A stretch of DNA of 64,000 nt from Saturnia japonica (taxonomy: Eukaryota; Arthropoda; Insecta; Lepidoptera; Saturniidae): the NCBI GenBank assembly GCA_033032175.1, contig CM065325.1:3562930-3626929 (forward strand), written 5' to 3'. Positions 53,455 through 64,000 of this stretch are shown here, in pieces (the first letter of the stretch is position 1; each line of letters starts with the position of its first letter). A model generated the notes under the pieces. The model did no database searches and was not told where the DNA came from. It worked only from the letters and a program-made list of their open reading frames with translations. The position numbers were made by a program, and so were the translations under genes.

Positions 53455-55880
53455 ATGCAGTACGAGGTTTTCTGTGAGGATTTCCGTATGCTGAATAATG
53501 TGACAAAGAAGGATAGCTATCCCTTACCCCGGATTGACGATACGCTGGACTCACTGAGTGGGAAGGAATGGTTCTCTACCATAGATTTGAAGAGTGGTTA
53601 TTTGCAGGTAGAGATCAGCCCAGAAGATAAGGAGATAACAGCATTCATCACAGGAATTGGAAACGGACTATGGCAGTTCAATTTTATGCCATTTGGTTTG
53701 TGCAACGCTACGGAAACATTTAAATGCCTTATGGAACGAGTTATAGCCGTGTTATAGAGTGATAACGAGCCTAGATTATCTAGATGATGTCATCATATTA
53801 GGCCGTGATATCTCAGAGAACTTGAAGAACCTTGAGAAAGTGTTTACCCGGATACGCGGAGCAAACTTAAAATGAAACCCGAAGAAGTGCGCTTTGTTTA
53901 AGAAAGAGGTCAGTTACCTGGGACACGTTATCTCGGCTGCCGGAGTAAGAACCGACCCATAGAAGATAAAAGCCGTCCAGGAGTGGCCTGTTCCGAAAAA
54001 CAAAACAGAAGTTTGCTCATTTCTGGGTTTATGTGCATATTACAAACGTTTTGTTAAGAACTTCGCGGAAATTGCCAAATATTTACAACAGCTAACGGAA
54101 GAGAAAAGGTACTTCGTCTGGAATTCGAACTGTGAATCTGCCTTCAGCGAACTTAAGCAGCGAATGTGCGAAGCACCTATACTAGGTTACCCAAGCAGAG
54201 AAGGAAGATTTATCGTGGACATGGATACATCGCAGTTACAAGGATATCGGCAAGTCGTGATAGCTTATTTCAGTAAGGCGCTTTCTAAGCCAGAAAGGAA
54301 CTACTGTGTTACTCGCCGAGAATTACTTGCTGTAGTAAAAACCTTGCAACATTTTCACAAATACATCTTAGGAAGGCAGTTCACACTAAAGAGCGATCAA
54401 CCCGTCTTGAAGTGCCTGCTAAAGTTTAAGAACCCAGAGGGACAGTTTGCAAGATGGCTCGAGCAACCACAAGAGTTTGACTTTGTAACTGAGCATCGCA
54501 GTGGAAAAGGCCATAGTAATGCTGATGCTTTGTCACGCCGGCCATGTGTGAACGATTGCAAGCATTGCCTAAAAAATGAAGCTCATGAGGATGTAAGGTT
54601 TGTAAGAATTGACGACAGCATGAAGGGAGCTCAAGAAGAAGTTGATGAATTACGACCAATACTAGATTGGAAACGCAGTGGAATCAAGCCTCAATGGAGT
54701 GACGTCTCTTCTTACGGTCCAGTCACCAAAAGTTATTAGGCCCAGTGGGACAGTCTATCCTTGGAAGACGGCGTTTTATGTAGAAGACGGTAATCTAATG
54801 ATGGTAAGGTGGTAACCATGCAAGTGGTAGTACCACGAAGCCAGGTGGCCCGTATATTAAGACAAATTCACGATGGTGTTTCCGGTGGTCATCTAGGAGT
54901 ACAGAAAACCCTTTCGAAGGTGAGAGAGCGATTCTACTAGTTGGGTTGTAGAGAAGATGTTGAAGATTGGTGCCGTAAATGTATTGTTTGCGCTTCGGTA
55001 AAAAGGCCGCAGACCCGAAGCAGAGGCAAGCTGAAGTTGTACAACGTAGGAGCACCCTGGGAGCGCATTGCCATTGATGTCCCAGAACCGTTTCCGATGA
55101 CTGAGGAAGGCAACATATACATTGTGGTGTTTTAAGGTTACAACACCTAATCAAGAAGTGACTACTGTGGCGAAGAAACTGGTTAATGAAGTAGTCTGTC
55201 GATACGGTGTACCAATGGAGATTCATTCAGATCAAGGAAGAAATTTTAAATCTGCTCTCTTCCAATAAATGTGCAATCTTCTTGTCATCCATAAGACCCG
55301 TACAACTCCCGCCCATCCACAGTCAGACGGTATGGTGGAAAGGTTTAATCAGACCTTGAAAAACCATTTGGCAAAAGTCGTTGAAGACCATCAGAAAGAC
55401 TGGAACCGGTACATACCTTTATTCCTGTTATCGTATAGATCTGCGGTGTACGATAGTATAGGAGTCACTCCTTCGAAAATCATTTTTGTAAGGGAAATGA
55501 GACTTCCAGTTGATGCGATAACCGGCGTATCGCCATATAAACCGAAACCCGTTACAGACTTCGTGAGCGATCTTCAAAACCGGTTGGAGAAAGTACACAA
55601 GAGGGTGCGGGAGAACAGTTTAAACACCTGCATCAAGACGAAGACCACATACGACCACACTGCTAATACTAATAGATTTGAGGAGGGAACTCTTGTATTG
55701 CTTCATAACCCTTTTCGCAGGAAAAGGAAGTCTCCTAAATTCTAAGCCCGTTGGGAAGGGCCCTATACTGTTATCACTAGAATTAACGATGTGACCTATC
55801 GCATAAGAGGTTGTTCATGTGGACAGGTTGGCGCAATAGTATGGAGATCATGCTCGGGACGAGCATAACTAAGAGGAGGG
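53455..55880 (+). pseudogene. Ty3/gypsy pol, 5'-truncated with several stops
   Basis: Order on the plus strand: reverse transcriptase (KDSYPLPRIDDTLDSLSGK, FSTIDLKSGYLQVEISPEDK, FNFMPFGLCNATETFKCLM; the YLDDVII box follows a frameshift near 53770), RNase H (ERNYCVTRRELLAVVKTL, SDQPVLKCLLKFKNPEGQFA, GKGHSNADALSRRPC), then integrase with a zinc-finger-like part (CRKCIVCASVK) and core (IHSDQGRNF, HPQSDGMVERFNQTLK), ending near FEEGTLVLLHNPFRRK. Stops or shifts occur near 53757, 53940, 54738, 54940, 55134 and 55267. Gag, protease and the 5' LTR are absent; the left edge abuts hAT sequence. Confidence 0.88.
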
Positions 55881-55883
55881 TAA
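55870..55883 (+). promoter_or_regulatory. Gypsy polypurine tract
   Basis: AAGAGGAGGGTAA immediately precedes the TGTTAC start of the LTR, the expected place and composition for plus-strand priming. Confidence 0.7.
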
Positions 55884-56331
55884 TGTTACGACCTGTTACA
55901 ACCCGATTAAATAGATAGAAAAATTCTGTTCCCGAAATATCTCGAAGCAACTACATACTTCTAAATAATGTTCGCGTCGTAAAAAACCGCACTGCATGTT
56001 TGTGTAAACATCGCAGTTTACACACACATGTATAGGGCTTCTCGCCTCGATTACGTCATCGAGTAGGCATAGCAACTAAACGTCGAGAAAGTTAGCGATA
56101 ATTCACGATATTTCTGTGATCGTTTAGTGTAGGTATTCAAGTGGCTCAGACACGGCGCTGAAGTAGTTCAGTTTGGAATTACAAAGCGATAACATCGAGC
56201 GATAAAAGAAAGCGAAACCACAGTGAAATAAATAACAGTTTTGTGAGTTCGTGTATTTTGCAACTGTGTAGAATTCGAATAAAACTTTTTCACGTCAATC
56301 ATCGGCATTATTATTATCCACGGGTGTAACA
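55884..56331 (+). repeat. Gypsy 3' LTR (448 bp)
   Basis: It starts TGTTACGACCTGTTACAACC and ends CCACGGGTGTAACA. AATAAA-type signals occur near 56228 and 56279. It matches the solo LTR at 8213-8626 on the opposite strand. Confidence 0.88.
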
Positions 56332-56332
56332 A

Positions 56333-56525
56333 TATAATTAGTCGAATTCTCAGCTGTTTTTTTTTCGACGGCTATGAAACCAACAAAATGTTCTTCAATT
56401 TCAGCTGTTATTCTGTTAAAAAATCTTATAATAATTGATAGTTGCTCAACACGAGAAACGTCGCGAGTACAATCAAGAATAATAAAGTAATATTTATTAT
56501 TAATTATTTTTTCAACAATGTGCGC
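56333..56525 (-). pseudogene. hAT transposase fragment with DUF4371 motif
   Basis: The minus strand reads KYYFIILDCTRDVSRVEQLS, then IIIRFFNRITAEIEEHFVGF, the hallmark DUF4371 block that precedes the dimerisation domain in ZMYM-like hAT proteins. It stops at the outer edge of the gypsy LTR. The downstream part of the same protein type resumes at 53450 on the other side of the gypsy copy. Confidence 0.8.
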
Positions 56526-56839
56526 AATGAATCAAAAAGTCCTCCGGAGCGAAGTCCCGGTGAGTACGATAGTTCTGGTCCAAGAACGATACATTTTACG
56601 TCGATAGAAGTCATGGAAATTATAATGCATCAATGCTATTTTTCATATCAAAACGATCTATTTAGGATCGTAAATATTTTTTTAAATAAAAGATGTGTTT
56701 TATAATAGGTATCATAGTTTAATTTAAAAAAACAAAACCATAAATCTTACTTTTTAAATTTGCTAATATTTCAATTTTAATGTACGTAAAGAGTATATTT
56801 TTTATAGCCGCTGTGGATCCAGGTTATTACGTGATTTAA

Positions 56840-57213
56840 CGTATAATTGATTATCGAAAAAGACGTTCGGGGGGCACAGACGTTCCTACCACTGATAAAT
56901 AACGTAGGGCTATATCGCTCATTGTTCCCCAAACGGATTTTCTCGCTGATCAATAATTTATTGGATCAGCCCTTCCGTCCAACATAGGTTCAGACAAATA
57001 CAGCTTCAAATATGTGTGAAGGACTTCTTGTGGTCTGCTCGCACCACCTTGCGCCATCATTTCACTGTAAAATTTCCAGATGTCATAGCATTTGTCATTG
57101 ATATTTTTAGCTACATTGATATTAGCCGTTGTCGTAGGAGGAGTAGCTTCAATTTCTGATTTTCGCTTATCAGAAATATCATTCAAAGTTTTGGCACATG
57201 ACTGCATATGCAT
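56840..57213 (-). pseudogene. hAT transposase C-terminal relic (ZBED type)
   Basis: The minus strand from 57213 includes DIWKFYSEMM and LKLYLSEPMLDGRADPINY, a stop, then DIALRYLSVVGTSVPPERLF, the hAT C-terminal motif (YL..P.TSVPSERVFS). It is a second hAT lineage, distinct from the DUF4371-type element beside it. Confidence 0.75.
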
Positions 57214-57827
57214 ATCAGTAAAACAATTTAAAAAAATCTGGGTTCTAAAATAGTACTCAGTGCCAATATATGAACCTTGTCGATATGTTTGGAAACGCTT
57301 TTTTATTTCAATGACATTTGAGACTTAAAGTTTGTTTACCTCTAAATTTTATACAAATTGTAAACTAATATTTTTGCAGTCCTTTGTATCGATACAAATA
57401 TCGGGTGGATTGTATTCCATTTTATCGGATCGCACATCCCTACTCTGAGGGTTGTGAACCCTGGTGGCTGGTGCTTATTCTTCTTCTTCTTCCTAACTTG
57501 GCAACCGGTACTCTTTAATGAAGACCATTACTGCCATTATCGAGTGAATTCTTATGACGATTCAGTATCCTAACAAGATGGTGGCTCCCTTGTTAGAACT
57601 TTCTAGGAAGTTTTTGTGGGATCTCGGAATGAATGCTTTCAGCTTATATTTATAATCCACCTCACTTATGCACAAAAACCAAACTATATCACGAAAAACG
57701 CCACCAATATTACATAATATAGGGTCAAAAACCTAAGTAAATGAATTAAAAATTAAAACCACAACATGTCCCTTCAAGATCCCGACAAAAACTCCGTGGC
57801 TGGTGCTGTTGCCTGTCATGCTGATTT

Positions 57828-58154
57828 TAGACATTGGTAACTCAGCAAAATTCCTTGCGCCAACTCAATTACTCAAGCTCTACTTACTGCGCTGGCGCAT
57901 TCAATTAACTCAAATTTGCGCCATGGCGTAGCAAAATGGTACTTGAGGCAAGCGAGTAAGAGAAATGAATTTATTGGTTAACCGGCGTAACGGCGTGGTG
58001 CGGCTCTGTGCCATAGCTAACTCGCTGCGCTGAAGTGCGCTATGCGCTAACACATTCAGATTAAGTATTTTAACCACCCGGTGCCGTTAACTGAGTTGGC
58101 CCAATTGCGCGGCGTAGCGTACGTACTTACTTAGCGCAGTGTCACCCATGTCTA
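57828..58154 (+). mobile_element. hAT-type MITE, copy 3, perfect 8-bp target duplication
   Basis: It begins TAGACATTGGTAACTCAG and ends TGTCACCCATGTCTA. GCTGATTT is on both sides (57820-57827 and 58155-58162). It ends 169 bases before the ZFPL1 start codon. Confidence 0.93.
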
Positions 58155-58323
58155 GCTGATTTACGTTCTGTGTTTACGTGGCTGACGTAAGACGTCTGAT
58201 TAAACTCCTCTGGTTATTGGTCTATGATTAAACTATTGTGGATCCTTCTGTTTTCATTAGACTAATTCAATCAATTCAATGTGTGAATTTTGTTTGTCTT
58301 GTAAATATTAAAACAAAATCACC

Positions 58324-61300
58324 ATGGGTTTGTGTAAATGCCCCAAGAGGCGAGTTACAAATCAGTTTTGTTTCGAACATAGAGTTAATGTTTGTGAAAA
58401 TTGTATGGTAGCAAATCACCCCAAAGTAAATACGACTGTAAAAATATACAATAGATGAACACCTAAAAATAACACCATTATAACATTGTTGTTGTGTTTC
58501 AGTGCATCATACAATCTTACCTCCAATGGCTTCAAGATAGTGATTATAATCCTATATGTGAAATATGTACAAAACCATTAGCAGAAGAAGAATGCATTCG
58601 GCTCACTTGTTATCGTAAGTAAGCTATTCTATTCAATGTATTTAGATTTATAAAAGACAATATTTCTTCCATACTAAAGTGGAGAGTGTTTTTAGGAAAA
58701 AAGAAATAATCCTGCATTTTACTTGCTTACCATATGAACATGACAGTGGTACCTAAATAATTTTTTTTTTTAAATCTATGTTAATTCATATTGCTTGAAA
58801 ATTATTTCATGCTGTACTCACCCTTTTAACTTAAATATAAACATGTTTAAATAGTTATTCTGATGGCTCAACAAATAAATAAATATTGTGAATAGATAAT
58901 GTTTTTATTTAATTTTATGAATTTGTTCCATTTATTCAGTTTGTTAATGTGTTCAGAGTTTTAGTATAGAAGTATATTATCCATGTTACAGTAATAATCA
59001 TTAACATAATTAAAGTCTTATAACTATGAATTCTCATCTATGGTTTTATTTAGGTTGTTATATTTGAAGTGATGAAATAAAATTATTGTATTATAAATTA
59101 TGGGATGTATAGACAAAAAGAAATATTTTTTTTTTAATATTTCATTTTTGATTTAAGATGTATTCCACTGGGCATGTGCTGAGTCTCAATATCGAGCACT
59201 GCCTCGAACTACAGCACCAGCTGGTTACCAATGTCCATCATGTGCCACACCTGTCTTTCCACCTCCTAACTTAGTATCACCAGTAGCTGATGTCCTGAAA
59301 GAGAAATTAGCAGGAGTAAACTGGGCCAGAGCAGGCTTGGGATTGCCTTTGGTTAGTATACATTTTTTTCCCCGCACTAATTAAATTGATATTTTTATAA
59401 TAAAATTGTACATTTTCCCTCTACTATGTACAATGAAACTCTTCATTATGATAAGTATAGTGGATAATTGCTTTAATAAGATATTGATTTAAAGGGTCAC
59501 TTATTTGTTGGTTTTTTTTTTAAACATGTGGTTACAATTTCACTAGATTTTTAACTATATGACTGAATAATATAGTTTTATAAGATGACTTGAGAGGTTA
59601 TGGATTCAGTACCTTCGCAGGATAAACTTTTGTGAGTGGGCCTTAAAAATTTGGTCTGTTTTGTCATTATGGTGTGTGGCATTTTCTGCATTGTAACTCA
59701 TAATGAAAAAAAATGGAACTCTTAAGGATCTCTTTGTTGTCTATCTGTCTGGCTGTGTCTCCGTGTGTCAAGACACTTTTTATCGAAAAAGACGAGCTAT
59801 AAAGTTAAAATTAATATCATATATGAATGCCTCATGCTGCTGGCTAAATTTTGTAGGTTAACAAATGAAAGAGATATGGCACTTCATATTTAAAATAATG
59901 CTCACAAATTGATTATTAAAACCTATATGGTACTTCTAATATAGTCTACTACTTATAATATAGTGAAATTTAATATAGAATACAAAGATATATGACCTCA
60001 AATTACTATTAAAAAATCATGTTTCTAGGTTAACACAATAAAAAGATACAGACAGCCCTTTTTAAAAAAGTTTAAGTCTCAATCAGTGACCAATTATCAA
60101 AACCTATAGAGTACTTCCTGCATACCTACAGTCCTGAAATTTGGCACTAAAAGAGGTTGTTTAATAAAAGTTCAGAGAAAAAGGACAATTGAACGCCAGT
60201 GATTTCGCAACATGTGGAAAAGCAAGCAATATGCAACCAGTAATAAGTGTAAGAGAGAGAAATTTAAGTTGCCCACACTCATAATGAATGTTCCGAATTT
60301 ATGACTACAATTTTTGAGTGTCAGAATAAATTACCAAGCAAAAGAATAACGACAACTGTTGAAAATAACACAACACCATAATTCATTATTGAAAATCAGC
60401 CATTATTTCCATCTTTACTTATAATAGAAACCTGTTTTTAGTTTTATATATTATTATATAAAGCTTTCAGAAGATCAAGACATGAAGAGTGCAGTAAACA
60501 GGCGCAGTCAGTCTCCAATAGATCAGTCATCCTTTTACATGGAGGGTCGTGGCACACCAGTGGGAGCAAGTGATGATGAATCTCCCAATCGAAATAATAA
60601 CTCTACACCTCATTCCATTGTTTCCATTTCTGATGAACAGCTTGATATTTTCGAGCACAACTCTTTGAAGAGAAGTGACAGTTTACAAGGTATAGGTGTA
60701 TAGTTAATTATTTTTTTTACAATAATAATAAAATTAACAGTGGTCTGTGAAAACTTGTTACAGTGAAATTAGTTTTGTTATGTGCAAGTTCAAATGTTAA
60801 AATATCATTAGGTCCAATTTACTTAAGTAACCATAAGTGCTTTATTAGCTGTTTGGCTTTAGACTAAATTCAATTAAAATTCCCATAAATCAAGTAAACT
60901 CCTTTTCTATCCTCCCATAGTTTCTTCCTTTATTTTTCTTTGTTTTTTTCATAACTAGAAATTGAAAGCAATAATTATAATAATATTTTTGTTTCAGGAC
61001 AATCTTCAAGAAAAACTTTCAAGGCAGTTGATAATAGTTCTAAAATTGTAACAAAATTTGACCATGACGAGAATAAATATAAACAGAAGTCTACATTTGC
61101 TTGGATCAGTAGGTGGTGGAAGTATGTGCAGATTCCTTTTTTTCAGAGTCATTAACCCCTTACCCATAACTTTAAATATAAACCTTATTTTTCCTAATGA
61201 TGTTAAAAAGGCTTAATTTATGACAGCCAAAATAAACTCCAAAAAATTTCTAGGATAATTTGGTGGATCTGATTGCAGTACAAACAGTGCATGATTTGAC

Positions 61301-61901
61301 TCACAAATATAAATCTCTGTAAAAAAGCACTAGTTTGGGTAAAATTACTAAAAATAAAATTTATATCATTATCATTATTCATTAGTAGTTCTCTCTGTAC
61401 CTGTGACTTTGTTTGTGTGGATATAAGAAAACAAAAAAAAATTATGTCTTTAAGGCACTTCATGTACCGGGTTAAAATTTACTCTATGTGTTAATCTAGA
61501 TCATAAACTATCTGTGTGTCAAATTTCATCCAAATCAGTTCAGCCGTATTTGTGTGATTGAGTAGCAAACATCCAAACTTTCACATTTCTTTTAATAATA
61601 ATAAAATAATAGTACAACTAGAGTAGTATCATCAGAATGATTAATTTTTATTTTTATCTATGTTTACCTTTAATTTAATAAAAAATACCTCAATAACAAA
61701 TGTAACATTTTTAACAGGAACACTCTACCATCTTCATGTGTACGAAGAGCAGGAGGCATATACAGGCGTTACTGGATCCTATTATTTATAGTTATTGCTG
61801 TAGTGATAGTTCTATTACTACTAAGTCATCGGGATGTAGATGACCAAAGTCCATTCAGTTTCAACTTAGATGACGATCGACGGATTCTTCAGAAAAACTA
61901 A
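58324..61901 (+). CDS. Zfpl1: Zinc finger protein-like 1 (ZFPL1), complete
   Basis: ZFPL1 is an integral cis-Golgi membrane protein that binds GM130 and supports Golgi assembly. Exons: 58324-58425, 58503-58614, 59158-59355, 60471-60689, 60998-61121, 61718-61901; 312 residues (human 310). It starts [20 protein letters not shown], identical in pattern to the family N-terminus, so the start is secure (context ACCATGG). The first zinc finger (B-box-like) has [12 protein letters not shown] and [16 protein letters not shown]; the RING-like part has [22 protein letters not shown] and [14 protein letters not shown]. Next is a conserved [16 protein letters not shown], a Ser/Asp-rich middle, and near the C-terminus a membrane segment ([18 protein letters not shown]) after basic RRYW, with an acidic tail of about 24 residues. 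The exon 3 end is set at 59355 by frame; the exon 4 acceptor could shift by three bases. Confidence 0.95.
59370..60460 (+). other. ZFPL1 intron 3
   Basis: AT-rich with a degenerate dispersed-repeat piece around 59720-60150 (TCTGTCTGGCTGTGTCTCC, AAGACACTTTTTATCG) that resembles sequence at 29410-29470. No gene was seen. Confidence 0.45.
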
Positions 61902-61992
61902 TTAACACTGTTAATATATTTTATGTATTTAAATCAAGCAATCCTTAAAATGGAAATTATAAAACACTTATATGCTATTATGCTTTACAATT

Positions 61993-61998
61993 AATAAA
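61993..61998 (+). terminator. ZFPL1 polyadenylation signal AATAAA
   Basis: The first AATAAA after the stop codon (61899-61901), 92 bases downstream, in the 0.4-kb gap shared with the convergent TTLL12 gene. Confidence 0.6.
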
Positions 61999-62309
61999 AT
62001 ATTTAAGATTGAAATACTGTTATATTTCCTATGAATAGTAATAAAACTATAAAAAATAGACTAGACAAGGCCAAGTCTTATAAGGCATAATTATTACAAA
62101 TTGTCAAAAGGCATAGACAGGTTTATATCACAATAATGTGTGTGCTAAGCCATAGTTCACTGTTCTTCAATAGTCAAAGCAAAGTACAGATTTTCAAATA
62201 GACATTTTAGAATATTATCTTCTCTGATAAAATATATATATTAACAATCACAATTAAAGCCACATGATGCAATCATAATATTTGAGCAGTACAGATATTA
62301 CTAAATAAA

Positions 62310-64000
62310 TTACAAAACTTTGGTACAAGTGTCTATATCCTTATTTAAAAACATGCAAGAGAAGATGTTATTATAAAATTCAGGATAATATTCACAAGCA
62401 CGAGCACAATCTGGCATCCAATTTATTTCCAACATTTTTGGTTGTACCACAGTCCCAGAATTTTCTTCATGCCAGCTCAACATAAGATCTACAGCATACA
62501 ATGCTCTAGATTGTGGACTTTTAGCAATCCCACAAGGAGGATTTTTAGATGTTGCTGCTATGAGTAACTCAGAAAACATATTAAAAATTTTCTTTTCTAC
62601 TTCAGACCAATCATGATCAGGATACTGCTTAGCCCAATACTCTTTAAATTCACTACAGAGCATTTTATACAATGGAGCACCATCATTATAATTCATAACA
62701 GTAAAATGTTTTTCATAATCTTCGAAATCATCTAGGGAAAAGGGTTTATTGGAAAACCTAAGGAAAAAATTGTTATAAACATAAACTTCAGTAGGATTCA
62801 CAGATTTCAAGATTATTACATAACGTACATCAAATTTAACAAGACCAATATCAGGTCTTTCAAATAATACAGGATTCTCAATATATTTTTGTGCAATCTT
62901 TGGTCCACTCAATGGCAATCTGCATAAAAAATCTAGATTATCTGTAATATAAGTGTCTAAACCTCTAGCCAGATTGTATGGTTTACATATCCAGAAGTTA
63001 TCTAGTCCAGCTTTTTTCCTATGCATATAAAATGCAACTAGCTTTGGCAGTTCTGTTCTCATGTTAAAAGTTGTAGGGAACCACAAGGGATATCCTTCAA
63101 AATTTTCTGCATTTCTAGAACAACGTCTAGCAATAATAGCAAGTAAATCCTTAATTGTGATTACATACTCAAAAGGGAATTGATTAACAAATTTATGAGG
63201 AGTTTTACTTAGTTCCTCATAGTTTTTAAAATGATTTGTATACCACAGTACATCTGCATTATTTTCATTATGCACTATCTGAAACTCAGGGTCTGTCAGA
63301 AACTCATTAATATATCTATATTCAGAAAATACCTTCAGTCTAACTGGAGTATCTCTTTTCTGGTCATTTAAGTGCTCTAAATCTGGCAAACTTTCCACAA
63401 GATGTCCTTCCAGGAAATAATTTGGATGTGGTTCTTCTTGAACAAAATCATCATTAAAGTGGTCATAATGCTTCCAAGGAATGAGCATTGCTTCTCTTTG
63501 TAATGTTTCTGGGTATTGTCCTTCAACGAAGTTTCTTGTAATAGGTGCCCCTTCTTCCACATCTTCAATTGGAAAAAGTAAAGTATAAGTCATTTGGTCT
63601 GGAACATTAATGAAAGGTATGGTACGGAAGTTAGGGCCATCTGAATGTGTAATACCAGAACCTAGCTCATCCAAAACATACCAAATTGGAACTCTATCTT
63701 CGACAGAAAAATCCGCACCCCCTACAGCATAAGTGCTGGCATATTTCCAAACGCGCTTAGATACTTCATTGATTTTGTCTTCGATCGTCTCTTCTTCAAC
63801 TTGCATCAATGTACACATCCTTTCTAATAATCCTGGCACGTTCCGTAAATTAATTTTAATACTGTTAGCTTTGAAAGTCCATGCATGGTCAATTAAATAA
63901 ATGTGGCTAGAATCTGATCGGTCGATATCTTTTATGGCGATGACACTCCATAAAGGGTCATAGGGCATCTTCTGTGTGTCTTCATAGTCAATTTGGACGA
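62310..64000 (-). CDS. Ttll12: Tubulin--tyrosine ligase-like protein 12 (TTLL12), 5'-partial
   Basis: An atypical member of the tubulin-tyrosine ligase family with an N-terminal SET-like part. Mammalian TTLL12 has no proven ligase activity and has been tied to histone and tubulin modification states. One frame runs from the window edge (QIDYEDTQKMPYDPLWSV) to TAA at 62310-62312, about 562 residues; the human protein is 644. Blocks: IKDIDRSDSSHIYLIDHAWT, GSGITHSDGPNFRTIPFI, YTLLFPIEDVEEGAPITR, then the ATP-grasp TTL domain with FWICKPYNLARGLDTYITDN (nucleotide-binding Lys), KFDVRYVIILKS, FLRFSNKPFSLDDFEDYEKH and MLEINWMPDCARACEYYPEF. No intron lies in the visible part. The Met at 63966-63968 is internal because the frame stays open upstream and matches the family. 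Confidence 0.93.
   Translation of the reverse strand, partial: VQIDYEDTQKMPYDPLWSVIAIKDIDRSDSSHIYLIDHAWTFKANSIKINLRNVPGLLERMCTLMQVEEETIEDKINEVSKRVWKYASTYAVGGADFSVEDRVPIWYVLDELGSGITHSDGPNFRTIPFINVPDQMTYTLLFPIEDVEEGAPITRNFVEGQYPETLQREAMLIPWKHYDHFNDDFVQEEPHPNYFLEGHLVESLPDLEHLNDQKRDTPVRLKVFSEYRYINEFLTDPEFQIVHNENNADVLWYTNHFKNYEELSKTPHKFVNQFPFEYVITIKDLLAIIARRCSRNAENFEGYPLWFPTTFNMRTELPKLVAFYMHRKKAGLDNFWICKPYNLARGLDTYITDNLDFLCRLPLSGPKIAQKYIENPVLFERPDIGLVKFDVRYVIILKSVNPTEVYVYNNFFLRFSNKPFSLDDFEDYEKHFTVMNYNDGAPLYKMLCSEFKEYWAKQYPDHDWSEVEKKIFNMFSELLIAATSKNPPCGIAKSPQSRALYAVDLMLSWHEENSGTVVQPKMLEINWMPDCARACEYYPEFYNNIFSCMFLNKDIDTCTKVL

Noticed and set aside
54426..55226. Minus-strand frames across the gypsy pol
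   Set aside because: Opposite-strand shadows of the RNase H and integrase region.
56800..56808. AGCCGCTG as the right end of the hAT element that begins at 52604
   Set aside because: Only about 7 bases mirror the left end, and the 8-base flanks do not match, so the element boundary could not be supported.

Overview
The window is a stretch of animal nuclear DNA, AT-rich, with split genes (GT-AG introns) and very many transposon remnants. The protein families, intron sizes and repeat types fit an insect, most likely a moth or butterfly. That last step is inference from repeat motifs I recognise, not from a marker gene. No prokaryotic features, CRISPR array or complete non-coding RNA gene was found.

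Four host genes can be read. (1) 1-40863, plus strand: the autophagy lipid-transfer gene ATG2. It enters the window already open and is rebuilt here from 29 exons whose phases all match, about 1,609 codons. It covers the Cys-Ala-Asp (CAD) region, an LC3-interacting motif and the ATG_C domain. The N-terminal chorein region lies before base 1. (2) 44588-51235, minus strand: mitochondrial ribosomal protein S5 (mRpS5), eight exons, about 406 residues; the first two small exons are tentative. (3) 58324-61901, plus strand: ZFPL1, a Golgi zinc-finger membrane protein, six exons, 312 residues, complete. (4) 62310-64000, minus strand: TTLL12, one open exon that runs off the right edge. ATG2 and mRpS5 are convergent, mRpS5 and ZFPL1 divergent (about 7 kb apart), ZFPL1 and TTLL12 convergent (about 0.4 kb apart). 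The genes serve different processes and share no evident pathway.

Mobile DNA fills the rest. ATG2 intron 9 (9640-20423) holds a Copia retrotransposon that appears twice, with the same host flanks and the same 5-bp target duplication; this looks like two versions of one locus laid end to end. Other residents: a Tigger/pogo transposon and two deletion derivatives (5832-7079, 41851-42485, 50093-50504); three PIF/Harbinger-type MITEs with 3-bp target duplications (2577-3237, 22670-23529, 41683-42944); three hAT-type MITEs with 8-bp target duplications (39923-40254, 51357-51670, 57828-58154), two of which sit just upstream of the mRpS5 and ZFPL1 start codons; a cecropia-type mariner in an mRpS5 intron (45619-47462); and a Ty3/gypsy element with its LTR (53455-56331) lying inside a decayed hAT element. 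A solo copy of that gypsy LTR, in opposite orientation, is in ATG2 intron 8 (8213-8626). SINE, LINE and minisatellite sequences complete the picture.

I see no convincing new multi-gene system. The most informative signals are the doubled Copia locus with its blended junction, the MITE families with readable target duplications (one with an empty-site paralogue in the same window), and conserved interaction motifs in ATG2.
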